The notes under the pieces were generated by a model. It searched no databases. It was not told the origin of the DNA and saw only the letters and a list, made by a program, of their open reading frames with translations. Shown one piece after another: positions 63,424 to 64,000 of a stretch of 64,000 nt of DNA. Position 1 is the stretch's first letter; each line of letters starts with the position of its first letter. The stretch is from the NCBI GenBank assembly GCA_934444645.1, contig CAKSCV010000005.1, positions 1-64,000 on the forward strand, given 5' to 3'. The position numbers and the translations under genes are program-made. This DNA comes from an uncultured Eubacteriales bacterium. Its GTDB lineage: Bacteria > Bacillota > Clostridia > Oscillospirales > CAG-382.

Positions 63424-64000
63424 TTAAATAATATCCCGGTCGGCTGTGTAAACCACCGAAACGTTGTCATGCAGCTGTAAAATCGACGCCGGCACTTCGG
63501 GCGTGACAGGTCCCTTTAAGGCCTTTTGAACAATATCGAATTTTTCGGGGCCGGCAATAAGAAGAATTTTTCTGGCACTTAAAATCGACTTAAAGCCCAT
63601 GGTCAGTGCGTGCGTCGGCATACCGCCGTTCGGGAAGAAGCGGCTGTTGGCTTTCATGGTCGATTCGGTGAGAGCCACGCGGCGCGTTTCAAGTTCGAAA
63701 TGATCCGACGGCTCGTTAAAGCCGATATGACCGTTAAAGCCGATGCCTAAAAGCTGCAGATCGATGCCGCCGAGCGCACGGATGAGCTTGTCGTAGTTGT
63801 CACACTCGGTTTTCCAGTCGGTGGCAAGACCGTTCGGAACATAGGTGCGATACTTGTCGATATTGATGTGATCGAAAAAGTTGTGGTTCATGAAATAGCG
63901 GTAGCTTTGCTCATGCTCCGGTGCAAGACCGCAGTATTCGTCGAGATTGACCGTGCTGACATCCTTGAAATCAAGGTCATCCTTTTTGTACCATTCGATT
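63424..64000 (-). CDS. nagB: Glucosamine-6-phosphate deaminase, partial
   Basis: The C-terminal 190 or so residues of NagB; the 5' part lies beyond the window. The enzyme converts glucosamine 6-phosphate to fructose 6-phosphate and ammonia. The visible part includes 'LDEYCGLAPEHEQSYRYFMN', the family signature 'GIGFNGHIGFNEP', and 'TMGFKSILSARKILLIAGP'. The normal C-terminus ends at a stop codon at 63424. The phosphohexomutase gene follows on the same strand 42 nt later, so the two are probably an operon. It could process amino sugars released by hexosaminidases, which fits the glycan genes upstream in the window. Confidence 0.95.
   Translation of the reverse strand, partial: IEWYKKDDLDFKDVSTVNLDEYCGLAPEHEQSYRYFMNHNFFDHINIDKYRTYVPNGLATDWKTECDNYDKLIRALGGIDLQLLGIGFNGHIGFNEPSDHFELETRRVALTESTMKANSRFFPNGGMPTHALTMGFKSILSARKILLIAGPEKFDIVQKALKGPVTPEVPASILQLHDNVSVVYTADRDII

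Overview
The window looks like chromosomal DNA from an uncultured gut-type member of the Bacillota, class Clostridia (Oscillospirales-like). I infer this from strong AGGAGG ribosome-binding sites, TTGACA-17-TATAAT promoters, SLH (S-layer homology) surface proteins, a lysine-riboswitch-controlled NhaC-type transporter, LytTR and AraC regulators and very large secreted glycan-active proteins. Base composition is mixed: most genes are moderately GC-rich, while the DNA around 9.9-20.0 kb and 25.3-27.0 kb is clearly AT-richer. The genus cannot be fixed from the sequence alone.

Layout. 0-0.2 kb: 3' end of a 5S rRNA, tRNA-Leu(GAG) and a terminator. 0.3-4.4 kb: AraC regulator (-), a secreted protein with a shortened, degenerate GH20 domain, a 43-residue microprotein and a 23-bp perfect terminator hairpin. 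4.4-9.5 kb: an XRE regulator with putative operators, then a 1545-residue DUF4011-helicase-nuclease-DUF3320 protein, a likely phage-defence locus. 9.5-9.9 kb: hairpin-rich DNA that may encode a structured RNA. 10-20 kb: SnoaL/LytTR regulator and a 3066-residue SLH surface protein. 20-27 kb: BspA-type LRR protein, XRE regulator, alaS, and an ECF sigma factor fused to a second domain with its own internal ribosome-binding site.

27-60 kb is a glycan-use region. Three paralogous S-layer-anchored proteins (1744, 1496 and 1551 residues) carry a GH99-like/WbsX domain among carbohydrate-binding-like modules. Around them lie an AraC-controlled three-gene oxidoreductase operon, a serine hydrolase, an MFS transporter, a GH30 glucosidase-like protein, a PnuC-like transporter with a TIM-barrel hydrolase candidate, and a secreted protein sharing its C-terminal domain with the GH20-like protein. 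A LysW-type lysine transporter with promoter, lysine riboswitch and terminator sits at 45.4-47.7 kb. The window ends with phosphohexomutase and nagB (-), which fit amino-sugar and hexose-phosphate metabolism.

The most unusual feature is a family of three non-coding elements of about 1.3 kb (36.5-37.9, 47.7-49.0 and 60.4-61.8 kb). Each has two inverted arms made of tandem hairpin units around a conserved core of about 245 bp. They encode no convincing protein and I do not recognise them as a described element.
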